From the NCBI GenBank assembly GCA_022828225.1, contig JAJEJG010000015.1, positions 54,578 through 118,577 on the forward strand: a stretch of DNA of 64,000 nucleotides. Reading direction: 5' to 3'. This document shows, piece by piece, positions 25,720 to 35,478 of the stretch. The notes under the pieces were generated by a model. That model did no database searches. It was not told where the DNA came from and saw only the letters and a list, made by a program, of their open reading frames with translations. Both the position numbers and the translations under genes were made by a program. Every line of letters starts with the position of its first letter. Positions within the stretch are counted from its first letter, which is position 1. The DNA comes from Nitrospirales bacterium (GTDB lineage: Bacteria > Nitrospirota > Nitrospiria > Nitrospirales > UBA8639).

Positions 25720-25795
25720 AAAGCACCGTGTTCATTTCCTGGACGTGCGGGTTGAAACGCCCATATGTCCCGTCTCTGCCGTGGAGAATACCATA

Positions 25796-27769
25796 CTACT
25801 GCATCGTTGACCCAAACGGCAGATCGAAATTCGCTCGAATTCCACCGAACACCGAACGACCGGGGGTTCCGAAAAACAATATTTCCTCATACTCTTCGTC
25901 AAAGAGATTGTCCACGCGGACGTAGGCTTGGAATGTATCGGAGATTTCATAGTTCACGGCCAGATTCACCACGTTAAACGAGCTGACAGGCTGGGTATTT
26001 TCCCTGTCATTGAATTGTGAAGCCGCAAAACGGAAATCGAGGATCATGTTCAGGGAATCCACGGGTTGATAATACAGGCTCAGACTGGCTTGATCGACCG
26101 GCCAACGTCGCAATCTGGCACCGGTCATCAGGTCACGGGTCAGGGTCATGGTGTATTGCCCTTTCAGTTCCAGCCGCTTTATCAAGGGTTGTTCCTGAAC
26201 CATGACAATATTCACCGAGCCCTCCCACCCTTGCGATTTAGCCGAGGCTACGTTGATGGGACAATAATTGGCCCCAAACGGGCCCGTCCCACAGACCGGT
26301 GCATTTTGAATGGTCTGAATGAGATCACGATACCGATTCCAGAAATAGCCGCCGCTGATGGTCACCCTATCGGCGAATATGGTCTGCTCGATACCCACGT
26401 CGAAACTTTGACTTTTTTCCGGCTCCAAATCGGGATTGCCAAAGTCCGGCCAAAACAATTCATTGATCGTTGGAGCCCGGAATCCGGTGGCATAGCTGCT
26501 TCGTATTTTCGTGTCGGTCTCCTTGACCAAGTATCCGCCGGTGACGCGATAGGTTGTGGCATCGCCAAACACATTATACGCGTCATGCCTCACCCCGGCA
26601 GTGGCAAAGAATCGATCAAACAGATTGAGTTGCATTTGACCAAACCCTGCATGGGAGGAAACGATCTTCTCCGACAGGCCCGTATCGTTCTCTCCCAATT
26701 GCTCTCGCAATTGATAGCCGGCGGTCAACGTGACGTATTGATTGAGGCGAAAGTCGTGTTGGCTTTCGATCCGGTTCGCCACGACGCGCGTTTCATTAGG
26801 GCCGCCAAAGGGAACCCGCGTCATTCCGGTCGACAAATTGCGCTGCAAAGTTCCGGGATCGAACAGCCCTGAGTCTTGTGAGCGAGAAAGCGTCAACGCG
26901 TGAGTCCACCAATCGGTCCAGGATTGCCGGTATTGACCGCTAAAGATGAATCGCTCGCTGTCATTTCTGGCCCCGATGACGTCCGAGGGACCGAAACTGT
27001 TGTCGATATTGAGCGAGGCTTTCCACCAACGGAAATTAAAGTCGAGCCGGCCGTTGCGAGGCAGGGCCATGCCTAGTCGGGAAGAGGCTTGCCAATTCCT
27101 ATAGGCATCGCGTTCGGTAGCCCCTCTCCGATCATTGATCTGAGAGATACCCGTGGTATCCCACCGGGAGAGCGCCAGGGAAAAATCAAACGGGCCTTTG
27201 CTGCCGGAAACATGCCCGCCTTCCCGCAAAGTGTTGAACGACCCGTATTCGAAAAACGCACCGGCTTTCGGAGTCCCTTGTCCCCGTTTCGTCGTAATGT
27301 TGATCACGCCGCCCAAGGCATCGGCACCCCAAAGCGTGCTCTGGGCACCCCGAACGATTTCGATTTTCTCAATGTTGTCGGTGGTCAAGTGCGCGAAATT
27401 GAAACTCCCCAACGTCGCGCTGTTCACGATCGCCCCATCGATCAGGACCAGGGTCTGACTGCTTGTCCCACCTCGCATCCGTACGTTTGCGATACCTCCC
27501 GAACCACCGTTTTGCAATACCGCCGTGCTTTGCGTCAGTCGAAAGGCCTCCAGCAGCGTCTTGACCTGACGCTGCCGGAGGTCCTCTTCGGTCACGACCT
27601 CAACCGCGCTCGTGACCTGACGAAGGGGAACCGGTGTTTTCGTGGCGCTCACGACTACGGGATCAAGGACATGGACGTCCGGGGAAGTCGTATCGGATTG
27701 ACCAAAAGAGAATGTGGGGATAAACAGAACGTGGAGAAGAAGATAAATGAAAACGAACCGATACAACAT
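25796..27769 (-). CDS. btuB: TonB-dependent corrinoid outer-membrane receptor
   Basis: 657 residues: signal peptide (FIYLLLHVLFIPTFSFG), a TonB-box-like stretch DPVVVSATKTPVPL, a plug domain with VRMRGGTSSQTLVLIDGAIV and ADALGGVINITTKRG, then a 22-strand-type barrel. The last strand reads FGGIRANFDLPFGSTMQ, so the chain ends four or more residues past the usual aromatic residue. A cobalamin riboswitch lies directly upstream and cob genes follow, which supports corrinoid as substrate rather than siderophore. First gene of the operon reaching to 19.9 kb. Confidence 0.92.
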   Translation of the reverse strand: MLYRFVFIYLLLHVLFIPTFSFGQSDTTSPDVHVLDPVVVSATKTPVPLRQVTSAVEVVTEEDLRQRQVKTLLEAFRLTQSTAVLQNGGSGGIANVRMRGGTSSQTLVLIDGAIVNSATLGSFNFAHLTTDNIEKIEIVRGAQSTLWGADALGGVINITTKRGQGTPKAGAFFEYGSFNTLREGGHVSGSKGPFDFSLALSRWDTTGISQINDRRGATERDAYRNWQASSRLGMALPRNGRLDFNFRWWKASLNIDNSFGPSDVIGARNDSERFIFSGQYRQSWTDWWTHALTLSRSQDSGLFDPGTLQRNLSTGMTRVPFGGPNETRVVANRIESQHDFRLNQYVTLTAGYQLREQLGENDTGLSEKIVSSHAGFGQMQLNLFDRFFATAGVRHDAYNVFGDATTYRVTGGYLVKETDTKIRSSYATGFRAPTINELFWPDFGNPDLEPEKSQSFDVGIEQTIFADRVTISGGYFWNRYRDLIQTIQNAPVCGTGPFGANYCPINVASAKSQGWEGSVNIVMVQEQPLIKRLELKGQYTMTLTRDLMTGARLRRWPVDQASLSLYYQPVDSLNMILDFRFAASQFNDRENTQPVSSFNVVNLAVNYEISDTFQAYVRVDNLFDEEYEEILFFGTPGRSVFGGIRANFDLPFGSTMQ

Positions 27770-27811
27770 ACGTCACCTCCCTTTGACTCGAAGGGTGGGT
27801 CCAGAGGTCAA

Positions 27812-27990
27812 CAACAGTCGGGTCTCCTGACTCGCGGATCATCACTTCCCTGCGCCTTCCCATGAACGTTTTGTTCACAGTGGTCTCTTGCAGGTTATTC
27901 CCCGCTTACAGTGGCGGCACCGTGATGGCTTTGCACCATCTTCCCCGTCGCTGTCGTCGTTTTTCCCTAAGAACGCCTCCTGAATGATTG
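27812..27990 (-). promoter_or_regulatory. Cobalamin riboswitch controlling btuB and the cob operon
   Basis: Read on the minus strand, the leader contains the conserved core GATGGTGCAAAGCCATC, then CGGTGCCGCCACTGTAAGCG, a peripheral helix, ACCACTGTG and GGGAAGGCGCAGG, and finally CGCGAGTCAGGAGACC at 27837-27821. These are the order and sequence of the AdoCbl riboswitch aptamer with its B12 box. It ends about 40 bases before the btuB ATG, so ligand binding would hide the ribosome site or end transcription. The remainder of 27770-28083 shows no gene. Confidence 0.93.
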
Positions 27991-28083
27991 AGCGTGTCTT
28001 CTACGTGCGGTGAAACCCAAAGCCGTCACCGCGTCGGCTGTTTCAAAATAATCTGTTGCGCGACATGGTTCCCTCGTTCCTTG

Positions 28084-28914
28084 TCACACCGGCAAGGTAA
28101 CCCGTGGCCGGCCCGATTGCGGATGTTGATCCACAAGAACGGGGCATCCATACACCGGTTCGAGAGATGCTGCGGCAATGACTTCTTCCGGCGAGCCCAC
28201 GGTCACGATCTCCCCTTCCCGTAGCAGCAATAACCGGTCACAGTATTGACTGGCCAGATTCAGATCATGGGAAACCAGAATCACGGTCAACCCGCGTTCC
28301 CGGTTCAACCTGCGGATGATCCGGGCAATGTCCAACTGATGATGGAGATCAAGAAACGCCGTAGGCTCGTCCAACAACAGGACCTCCGGTTCCTGGGCCA
28401 AGGCCCGGGCAATCACGGCACGCTGTCGCTCTCCACCCGAAACGTTGGTAATCAGCCGCGTGCCCAAGTGGGCCACGTCCAGGTCCGTCATCGCCTGCAT
28501 GGCCACGACACGATCCCGGGAACTCTCCCAGCCCAAACCCCACGTGCGACCGTGATGAGGATAGCGTCCCATCAACACCATTTCGTTGATCGTAAAAGGG
28601 AACGCCTGCTGGGTTTCCTGGGGAACGAAGGCCACGCGCCGGGCGATGTCGGCCTGGGAAAACGCATCAGAGGGTTGGCCGAACCATTCGATCGTCCCCT
28701 GTTGAGGCTCCAGGATTCTCATGAGAATTTTCAGCAGCGTGCTTTTCCCGGATCCGTTCGGACCCAGGATGCCCAACACCTCACCGGACCCGATCGCGAG
28801 CGAAACGTTTTTCAACACCGGAGACTGGACGGCCGTCTCCTTTCGCCCGAACCCGAACGTCACGTCGGTGAGCCTCAAGGGCGGATGACCGGGCGTTTCC
28901 CGAAGTTGGGTCAT
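28084..28914 (-). CDS. btuD: Corrinoid ABC transporter ATP-binding protein
   Basis: 276 residues of the FecE/BtuD family. Walker A GPNGSGKSTLL, Q-loop FVPQETQQAF, signature NVSGGERQRAVIARAL, Walker B VLLLDEPTAFLD and H-loop ILVSHDLN are all intact. It overlaps btuC by 4 bp. Similar ATPases also serve siderophores, but the btuF-btuC-btuD set sits between two cobalamin riboswitches, so vitamin B12-type uptake across the inner membrane is inferred. Confidence 0.93.
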   Translation of the reverse strand: MTQLRETPGHPPLRLTDVTFGFGRKETAVQSPVLKNVSLAIGSGEVLGILGPNGSGKSTLLKILMRILEPQQGTIEWFGQPSDAFSQADIARRVAFVPQETQQAFPFTINEMVLMGRYPHHGRTWGLGWESSRDRVVAMQAMTDLDVAHLGTRLITNVSGGERQRAVIARALAQEPEVLLLDEPTAFLDLHHQLDIARIIRRLNRERGLTVILVSHDLNLASQYCDRLLLLREGEIVTVGSPEEVIAAASLEPVYGCPVLVDQHPQSGRPRVTLPV

Positions 28915-30026
28915 GAAACGATCCTTCTCCGTTGCTGCACCAGCAGGTACAAAAAGATCGGCCCGCCGACCAGGGCCGTCACCACCCCCACGGGAATCTC
29001 AGTCGGGCTCAACAGCGTCCTGGCCACGGTATCGGCGATCATGAGGAACGTGCCGCCGATGATCCCCGACGCGATCAACAACAACCGGTGATCGGCACCG
29101 AACACCAAGCGAACCGCATGAGGCACGATGAGGCCGACGAACCCGATCAGGCCGCTGAACGCGACAACCGATCCCGTCAACAACGCGGACGCGGCGAAGA
29201 TGACGCGCTTCACCCATTCCACTTCGACGCCCAGGGAACGAGCCGCCTCTTCGCCAAGCGTGAGCAGGTTCAAGGAGCGCGCCTGCGAAACCAGGATTGC
29301 TAATCCCAAGACGAGATACACCGCCAGGACTATTACGGTTTGAAAATCCGGACCCGTGAGTGAGCCCATGAGCCACGCGTACATCCCCGAGGCCTTATAC
29401 GGGTCGGCCAGGCTTGTCAGAAACAGGATGAGCGCGGAAAAAATCGCATTCAGCACCACGCCGCCCAGCAGGAGCGTATGAATTGAAAAACTCCTGTAAG
29501 ACACGGCAATGCGGTAGACGATAAAGAGCGAAACCAACGCCCCGAGAAACGCACAAAACGGCAACACGGAGAGGCCGAAAACGGACACGCCCACGCCGAA
29601 CAGAATCGCCACGGCCGCACCGAGCGCGGCGCCGCTCGAAATGCCGATCACATAGGGATCGGCCAAAGGGTTCCGCAGCAAGGCCTGTAACGAAGCTCCG
29701 ACCGCAGCAAGACTGCCGCCGACCATAAACGCGAGCAGGACACGGGGTACCCTGACCTGCCAAAGGATGATGGATTGGGTCGTGTCTTGTGCCCCAGCTT
29801 CGGCAACCACCCCTTGAATCAGGAGCGTGGCCACTTGCGGAAACGAAATGGCCTCGGTCCCGAATCCCAGACAGACCATGAAGGTCACGAGCGCCACCGC
29901 GCCCAACCCGCCGGACACGCCGAGCCATTTCACCGGTGAGAAAGCGATAACCCGGTGGACGGATTGCGCGTCTGCCGCAATGCGGCTATCCGCATGATTG
30001 TATGGGTTCAGTAACTCGTTGAACAT
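28911..30026 (-). CDS. btuC: Corrinoid ABC transporter permease
   Basis: FecCD-family permease of about 371 residues with ten hydrophobic helices. Typical stretches are QVRVPRVLLAFMVGGSLAAVG, LQALLRNPLADPYVIGISSGAALGA and SGLIGFVGLIVPHAVRLVFG. The frame is open to 30140, but the added 38 codons are translated family B repeat sequence; the ATG at 30026 with GGAAG upstream was chosen. It follows btuF and is coupled to btuD by ATG/stop overlap. Confidence 0.93.
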   Translation of the reverse strand: MFNELLNPYNHADSRIAADAQSVHRVIAFSPVKWLGVSGGLGAVALVTFMVCLGFGTEAISFPQVATLLIQGVVAEAGAQDTTQSIILWQVRVPRVLLAFMVGGSLAAVGASLQALLRNPLADPYVIGISSGAALGAAVAILFGVGVSVFGLSVLPFCAFLGALVSLFIVYRIAVSYRSFSIHTLLLGGVVLNAIFSALILFLTSLADPYKASGMYAWLMGSLTGPDFQTVIVLAVYLVLGLAILVSQARSLNLLTLGEEAARSLGVEVEWVKRVIFAASALLTGSVVAFSGLIGFVGLIVPHAVRLVFGADHRLLLIASGIIGGTFLMIADTVARTLLSPTEIPVGVVTALVGGPIFLYLLVQQRRRIVS

Positions 30027-30070
30027 TTCTACCGCTTCCTTCTGTGCCCTGGTTCCTCTCCCTTGCAAGA

Positions 30071-30176
30071 TAACCCCCTCAATCCCCCTTCTCAGGGGGA
30101 CGGCAGAACCGCTCTCTCCTGAGCAGAGAGCCGGGAGCAAGCCTCTCCCCCCTGATAAGGGGGCAGGGGGGTTCAG
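30071..30176. repeat. Family B palindromic repeat between btuF and btuC
   Basis: Begins AACCCCCTCAATCCCCCTTC and ends CAGGGGGGTTCAG, forming terminal inverted repeats, with internal hairpins (CTCTCCTGAGCAGAGAG among them). Other copies lie at 42784-42860 and 54455-54534. It is followed by a short GTAGGGGCGGACCTGCGTGTC stretch that recurs at 43465 after other genes. Located inside the transporter operon, it would be transcribed and could set differential transcript stability between btuF and btuCD. Confidence 0.75.
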
Positions 30177-30249
30177 TAGGGGCGGACCTGCGTGTCATCC
30201 CTCCCTTGTTGTGGACAGATCCTCATGCGGTCATCGAATGACTGAACAT

Positions 30250-31281
30250 TTACAAACCTTCCTGATCTGTCGTGGGTTGAACCACGTCGGGGTGGAGGAT
30301 GGCAACGAGCGCTTCCAAGGCGTCGATCACCCGTGGGCCTGGTCTATTGAGCATGTCACTGTCCACTTGGACGAATTGATCACGTTTGACCGCTTCGAGA
30401 GACGTCCATCGCCGCCATTGATCCTGCTCAGCCTGAGGTATGCCTTCAAATTCGCCCGCGGGAAACAATAAAAACTCGGGGTTTTGCCGAAGCACTTCCT
30501 CGATGTTCAGACGCGGATATGGCATGGCGGCCTCCTCCGCGGCATTTCTTGCTCCGGCCAACTCGATCAACTGATGGATATAGCTGCCCGGGCCGACCGT
30601 AATGAGCGGGTCGGTATTGAGCACGAATAACAGCACGGGGCGCGGACGTCCTGATAATTGTTCGGAAAGAGCCGTCACCCTTTTGCGAATCCGTTCGGTC
30701 ACCTTGATGGATTCGGGAACCTGCCCCACCATGCGGCCCAACAGTTGAATATGGGCCAAAATATCTTCAACGGACTTGGGATCGAATAGAAACGTCGGGA
30801 TCTTCAATTGCTCCAGACGATCGAGCAAATCGACCCGCAAGAACGATTTGGGCGCAACGATGAGCTCGGGCTGCAACGCCAGGATGGCTTCCAGATTGGG
30901 TTGGGCATACCCCACCTTGGGTTTATCCAGAGCCTCGGCGGGATAATTGCAAAACTCCGTCACACCGGCGACCGACTCGCCCGCGCCGATGGCAAACAGC
31001 ATTTCGGTGATACTCGGGGCCAGAGAAACGATACGCTTGGGAACCTTGGCCAGATAGATCTTCCGACCGAGATCGTCCACAAACGTGCGCGGAGCCACGT
31101 TGGCCATGAACGGCATACCGGTGAGAATACCTTGTTGTCGACGTTTCATGGTCTTGGAAGGATCGGAGGCACCCCAAAGGGGACTGCCGGCCATACAGGC
31201 CAGCACTAGGACCGTCAGGAGCAGCACAACGCGAGAAGGCCGGGTCGCGTCACGGCCGTCCCGGACAAGCTGACGAAACAT
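30250..31281 (-). CDS. btuF: Periplasmic corrinoid-binding protein
   Basis: About 343 residues. A hydrophobic leader (VVLLLTVLVLACMAG) is followed by a type III periplasmic binding fold: KRIVSLAPSITEMLFAIGAG, GVTEFCNYPAEALDKPKVG, LEAILALQPELIVAPKSFL and a C-terminal lobe with RPGPRVIDALEALVAIL. The frame is open to 31497 but would overlap the riboswitch; the ATG at 31281 was chosen with GGGG about 8 bases upstream, while an ATG at 31332 with GGGGAG is a fair alternative. It delivers corrinoid to btuC-btuD. Confidence 0.9.
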   Translation of the reverse strand: MFRQLVRDGRDATRPSRVVLLLTVLVLACMAGSPLWGASDPSKTMKRRQQGILTGMPFMANVAPRTFVDDLGRKIYLAKVPKRIVSLAPSITEMLFAIGAGESVAGVTEFCNYPAEALDKPKVGYAQPNLEAILALQPELIVAPKSFLRVDLLDRLEQLKIPTFLFDPKSVEDILAHIQLLGRMVGQVPESIKVTERIRKRVTALSEQLSGRPRPVLLFVLNTDPLITVGPGSYIHQLIELAGARNAAEEAAMPYPRLNIEEVLRQNPEFLLFPAGEFEGIPQAEQDQWRRWTSLEAVKRDQFVQVDSDMLNRPGPRVIDALEALVAILHPDVVQPTTDQEGL

Positions 31282-31414
31282 AAAAAATCCCCAAGGCCTG
31301 AACGACCCTGAGGATTCTTCCCGCGTCTTCATCCTCACCCGCTCCCCAGCCCACGAGGGATCGAAGGTCGCGAATCCCGTTGGCCGATCCGATGGAACGG
31401 CAAAGGCGGAATTC

Positions 31415-31600
31415 TCAGCTCGGGTAGGTCTTCTGGCTTCCGGATACCAACCTACTGCCCGCGCCTTCCCGTCAACACAAACCGTTGACAGTGGCATCCG
31501 CGGGGTTCGTTTCCGGTTACAGCGGCGGGACCGCGAAGGAGTTGCACCTTCTTCCCTGCACCCGTGCGAACCACATCTGTAATTGGCAGGACTTTAGGGA
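31415..31600 (-). promoter_or_regulatory. Cobalamin riboswitch controlling btuF-btuC-btuD
   Basis: Minus-strand sequence holds the same ordered elements as the first riboswitch: GGTGCAACTCC, CGGTCCCGCCGCTGTAACCG, GATGCCACTGTCAACGG, GGGAAGGCGCGGGCAG and CGGAAGCCAGAAGACCTACC at 31442-31423. The aptamer starts just after the cobQ stop at 31617 and ends about 90-140 bases before btuF. Two aptamers in one locus imply that uptake and assembly are repressed in parallel by adenosylcobalamin. The rest of 31282-31616 has no separate gene. Confidence 0.92.
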
Positions 31601-31616
31601 ACACGAAATCCGTTTG

Positions 31617-33128
31617 TCAAGCGAGCGGGAGTTGCAATGCCTGACAGACGGACGTCATATCCACGTGACGCGCAACGTGATCGGCCCACTCATCCAAAGC
31701 CGACGACAAGCGCTGCGTCACCTTCATGGACTCCGCCACGGTACGCGGGGCCAACCCTTTCCGGACGCGCACGCGGTTGAGCCAGGCACGGCGAAAGGCG
31801 GGATCGTCGAACACGCCGTGAATATACGTACCCCACACCGCTCCATCCGCGGACATGGCGCCGTCTTCCCTGTCTTCGGCCTCGTCGAGTATGCGAAAAC
31901 ACGGCTCTCCTCCATGACGCGCCGTCAACCCCACGTGAATTTCATAGCCTTGTACCATTTCCTCACCGGACATGCCGGGCAGTAAGACATTAGCCATCAC
32001 CTGCACGGTCCGTTTGTCGGGGTGCAACTCGGTATCCACCGGCAACAAGTGAAGGCCTTCGATTTGTCCGCCGCCCTCGACCCCATGAGGGTCGTCGATC
32101 CTCTTGCCCAGCATTTGAAACCCTCCACAGACACCAACCATCTCCCGCCGCGCTTGCACGTGCGAGGCCAGCGCCGCCGCAAACCCCTTGTCCCTAACGT
32201 ATTGCAGATCCTGAATGGTCTGTTTGCTGCCGGGCAAGATAATCACGTCCGCGCCGCCCAGGTCCTCGGGAACCCTGGCATATCGCAACGCCACGTCGGC
32301 CTCCGCGGCCAACCCGTTGAAATCCGTAAAGTTGCTCATGCGCGGCAACAGGATGACCGCAATGTTCACCGAATCCGCCGAAAACGCAGCCTCGGTCGAA
32401 CCCGACTCGATCGTCACGCTGTCTTCTTGGTCAAGCGTCAGATCACGCACAAACGGCACCACGCCGAGAACGGGCACCCCGGTCCGTTTCTCGAGCATGG
32501 CCACGCCGTCATCGAAGAGCCGCCGGTCTCCGCGAAACTTGTTGATCACCACCCCCAGCACCCGTTCACGTTCATCAGGCTCCAACAAATCCAGTGTGCC
32601 GATGACCTGGGCGAACACCCCGCCGCGATCGATATCCGCCACGAGGATGACCTTGGCATCGGCCATCTCCGCCACCGGCCAGTTAACGATGTCGCGGTCG
32701 CGCAAATTGATCTCGGCCGCACTGCCCGCCCCTTCGATCACGATCAACTCGTGTTGCGCGGCCAACCGTTCGTAACTCTGCCGTACATAGTGAGCCAACT
32801 CAGTTTGGGCATCGAAATAGCTCCCGGCTTCCCGGCTGCCCCACACTTTACCCTGCACCACGACCTGCGAGCGCCGGTCAGCCTCCGGTTTGAGGAGGAT
32901 GGGATTCATATCCACGTGCGGATGAAGCCCGCATGCCCGGGCTTGAAGGACTTGAGCGCGACCCATCTCTCCGCCATCCGCGGTCACGAATGAATTGAGC
33001 GACATGTTCTGGGCTTTGAACGGAGCCACCCTGACGCCGGAACGATGAAAAATCCGTCCGAGTCCCGCCGCAACGAGACTCTTCCCCACGTCGGAACCCG
33101 TTCCGAGAATGGCAAGGGCTTTAGTCAT
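31617..33128 (-). CDS. cobQ: Cobyric acid synthase
   Basis: Glutamine-dependent amidase that amidates four side chains of adenosylcobyrinic diamide. The N-terminal dethiobiotin-synthetase-like domain has ILGTGSDVGKSLVAAGLGRI and FKAQNMSLNSFVT; the C-terminal glutaminase triad region shows MVGVCGGFQMLG (Cys) and WGTYIHGVFD (His). 503 residues, normal length. It lies upstream of the second riboswitch, so it is not under either visible aptamer; its own control is not clear. It starts 126 bp from the next gene upstream. Confidence 0.96.
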   Translation of the reverse strand: MTKALAILGTGSDVGKSLVAAGLGRIFHRSGVRVAPFKAQNMSLNSFVTADGGEMGRAQVLQARACGLHPHVDMNPILLKPEADRRSQVVVQGKVWGSREAGSYFDAQTELAHYVRQSYERLAAQHELIVIEGAGSAAEINLRDRDIVNWPVAEMADAKVILVADIDRGGVFAQVIGTLDLLEPDERERVLGVVINKFRGDRRLFDDGVAMLEKRTGVPVLGVVPFVRDLTLDQEDSVTIESGSTEAAFSADSVNIAVILLPRMSNFTDFNGLAAEADVALRYARVPEDLGGADVIILPGSKQTIQDLQYVRDKGFAAALASHVQARREMVGVCGGFQMLGKRIDDPHGVEGGGQIEGLHLLPVDTELHPDKRTVQVMANVLLPGMSGEEMVQGYEIHVGLTARHGGEPCFRILDEAEDREDGAMSADGAVWGTYIHGVFDDPAFRRAWLNRVRVRKGLAPRTVAESMKVTQRLSSALDEWADHVARHVDMTSVCQALQLPLA

Positions 33129-33254
33129 GATCGGCGGAGAAATCGAACACTCGATTGAAAGGTTTACGGTCTATCAATCGTCATTTGAACGGGAAAGAGG
33201 GTATAGTGCCGGAACCGATCGGTTCGGATATCGAGACGAGTTTCACCTCGTACC

Positions 33255-34046
33255 TCAAAAGTGAATTCGTACTCCCAATACAACTACCGCTGAATGAGTC
33301 TTCAAGCTAGCGACCTTGACGACGGATCCTTGAGGAATGGCCGTATCGAATTCAGCAGTTCGTTGATCCTGAAAGCGATAGCCCAGGTCCACCTTGACGG
33401 ATTCCGAGACGGCATAGAACAGTCCACCGCCGAGCATGTAACCCCAAACCCAATCGGTATCGTCCAGGGTACCCCAATCGGATAACTCGGCGGGAATGTC
33501 ATTGGTATATACATGGTGAAGCGCCACGTTGACACGGCTGGCGGAAAAACCGCCGCCAATATAGGGAACCAGGCGGCCATCCATCAAGGCGGCCTGATTG
33601 ATGTCGTACCAGAGGTTCCCGTGAAAGCTGAGTTGGCTGAGCGTTCCGAAAACCTCTCCGATGACCTCGACTTCTTCTCCCTGGTAAGGGGCAAGATGGG
33701 AGTGGGTGGCCTGGTAAATGTCGCTCTCTCCTTGATAGGTCAGCCCCCCCTCAACGCGAACATTTTCAAACGGCATATAACCGAGATCGATCCCGACTCC
33801 ATATGCGGTGTCGATTTTGGTTCGCGTTCCCTTACCGGTATTGAGGGCGAAGAATGAGTCCTGGAAACTGGATAGATTACCCCTGACGTTGACGTAAACA
33901 TCGCTTTTTTCCCACGCCATGGCCGGAGTGTATCCGGACAAGAAAAAGACAAAGGCCACGATGATAATTCCCAACCAGTCTGCGCCTGACTTTTTCAAGG
34001 CATACAAGTAGGGAGTGGGCACTTGTTGAAAAAGGGTGTCCTTCAT
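33255..34046 (-). CDS. Outer-membrane beta-barrel protein
   Basis: About 263 residues: a signal peptide (LGIIIVAFVFFLSGYTPAMA) and an eight- or ten-strand barrel, with VYVNVRGNLSSFQDSF at the mature start, GIDLGYMPFENVRVEGGLTY in the middle, LVPYIGGGFSASRVN and the C-terminal VVLGVRIHF ending in Phe. It resembles OmpW/opacity-type small barrels and is not closely related to the array at 2.8-6.1 kb. The ATG at 34046 was chosen because the signal peptide then has a normal n-region; the ribosome site is weak. Function unknown. Confidence 0.78.
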   Translation of the reverse strand: MKDTLFQQVPTPYLYALKKSGADWLGIIIVAFVFFLSGYTPAMAWEKSDVYVNVRGNLSSFQDSFFALNTGKGTRTKIDTAYGVGIDLGYMPFENVRVEGGLTYQGESDIYQATHSHLAPYQGEEVEVIGEVFGTLSQLSFHGNLWYDINQAALMDGRLVPYIGGGFSASRVNVALHHVYTNDIPAELSDWGTLDDTDWVWGYMLGGGLFYAVSESVKVDLGYRFQDQRTAEFDTAIPQGSVVKVASLKTHSAVVVLGVRIHF

Positions 34047-34134
34047 GGCCGTTGAATCTCTCATGAATTTGCAATCGGTTCGTCTTTTGGCAGGATATGC
34101 GCGCCTCGGCACGTATATCAGTTTAGATAAATTC

Positions 34135-35478
34135 TCACGGGACATCAATGGTCAATCGGGCGGGGAAGAGGCTATCGACGTCCTGGCGCCGTCTCGCGTG
34201 ACGGAGCAGCGTCTCGACTTGCGGCGTCACCGTGCCTTGAAAACTGGTTCGACCGTCGGTCACCACGGTCACGGGCCTGGAAAAATCGATCAGCGCGTCA
34301 TTCAAAAAGAGGGTGTAGCGCCGGACCCGTTCGGTCGTGACCTCAATATGATTCCCGGCTCTCACGTCGACCGCCAACGTCGCATAGACGTGGTTCTTGA
34401 TCAGGTCGCCGTGTTGGTCGATCAACTGCTCGGAAAACATGGCGATCCGGTCGGTGGCGTCGATACGCACCCAGCCGAAATCCGTCAAATGGCTGGCGTC
34501 GCGGACGACAATCACGCTCCGCGGGTACGGATCACGGCGTTGATTCCGGAACCACTCCACCAGGGACGGCAATTCCTGGCGAGGGAAAAAATGGCCCCCG
34601 GCATGCGGATGCGTCCACTCGTGTTCCCGATACGTATAGGCGATGCCGAGCCGGGCCAGCTCATTGGTCACGTTCCGGCTCAACCAGACCGGCATGATTT
34701 GATCCCTGGCCCCGTGGATCACGTACAACGACGTGTGCCGGAGATTTTCCAGAAAGGGAAACAACACGTCATCGATGCCGCTCGCCATCGGCGCCACCGC
34801 GGCGAACCGCGGCGCCTGATGCATCCCGATAATCCACGCGCCGATTCCGCCGTTCGACATCCCCGTCAGGTAGACGCGATCGGGATCGATCCGATAGCGC
34901 GCGCGGACGGCCTCGATGGTCGCCAGAACCAGCTCTTCACTCGGCCGGGTCCACCATGTCCCGGCCATGGTCGTCGGACAGGCAAGGATAGACCACTCAC
35001 CCAACCGCGAAGCCCACCGCTCCAGATAGGAATCGCCCGTAAACCCCGCCCCGTGCAGACACACCACCAGGGGCCACGCGACATCCGGATTATAAGCAGA
35101 CGGCACGAACAACCCGTAGGAGAAGGTCTTGTCGCGAACCAGAACCGGCTGACTCGGCAGCATCCCCACCGGCGCCGCCTCATAGGTGCGACCTTCTTGA
35201 AGTACCGCGCTGACCCGCTCAAGGCTCGCTTGGGGATGGTCCAGGATCGCCTGCAACGACGACTCGGCTCCTTCACGATCTTCGACCGCCAGATACTGCA
35301 TGACGAGCGTGGCCAGGGATTGACTGGACGCCTGAAATTGCGCGCTCGCGGGACCGGACTGAGAGGACCGTCCCAACGCATCGACAGCAACGGACAGGCT
35401 CGCGACAACCAGCAACCCCACGCACACCACGCCTCGCAGCAACATCAGAGCGCGGCAAGCGAAACTCACGCTATCCAC
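34135..35478 (-). CDS. Secreted alpha/beta-hydrolase (esterase / depolymerase-like)
   Basis: About 447 residues with an N-terminal hydrophobic export segment ([20 protein letters not shown]), a linker, then an alpha/beta-hydrolase. The nucleophile elbow is [13 protein letters not shown], oxyanion region [13 protein letters not shown], the acid region [12 protein letters not shown] and a His in [11 protein letters not shown]. It resembles PHB-depolymerase/feruloyl-esterase-like secreted hydrolases and has about 110 extra C-terminal residues of beta character. GTG 35478 overlaps the recQ stop by 8 bp and has GGAG upstream, suggesting coupling. Substrate unknown. Confidence 0.78.
   Translation of the reverse strand: MDSVSFACRALMLLRGVVCVGLLVVASLSVAVDALGRSSQSGPASAQFQASSQSLATLVMQYLAVEDREGAESSLQAILDHPQASLERVSAVLQEGRTYEAAPVGMLPSQPVLVRDKTFSYGLFVPSAYNPDVAWPLVVCLHGAGFTGDSYLERWASRLGEWSILACPTTMAGTWWTRPSEELVLATIEAVRARYRIDPDRVYLTGMSNGGIGAWIIGMHQAPRFAAVAPMASGIDDVLFPFLENLRHTSLYVIHGARDQIMPVWLSRNVTNELARLGIAYTYREHEWTHPHAGGHFFPRQELPSLVEWFRNQRRDPYPRSVIVVRDASHLTDFGWVRIDATDRIAMFSEQLIDQHGDLIKNHVYATLAVDVRAGNHIEVTTERVRRYTLFLNDALIDFSRPVTVVTDGRTSFQGTVTPQVETLLRHARRRQDVDSLFPARLTIDVP

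Noticed and set aside
30027..30140. N-terminal extension of BtuC
   Set aside because: The extra residues come from a family B repeat; a ribosome site precedes the internal ATG at 30026.
31282..31497. N-terminal extension of BtuF
   Set aside because: It would translate through the cobalamin riboswitch and place a signal peptide in mid-protein.
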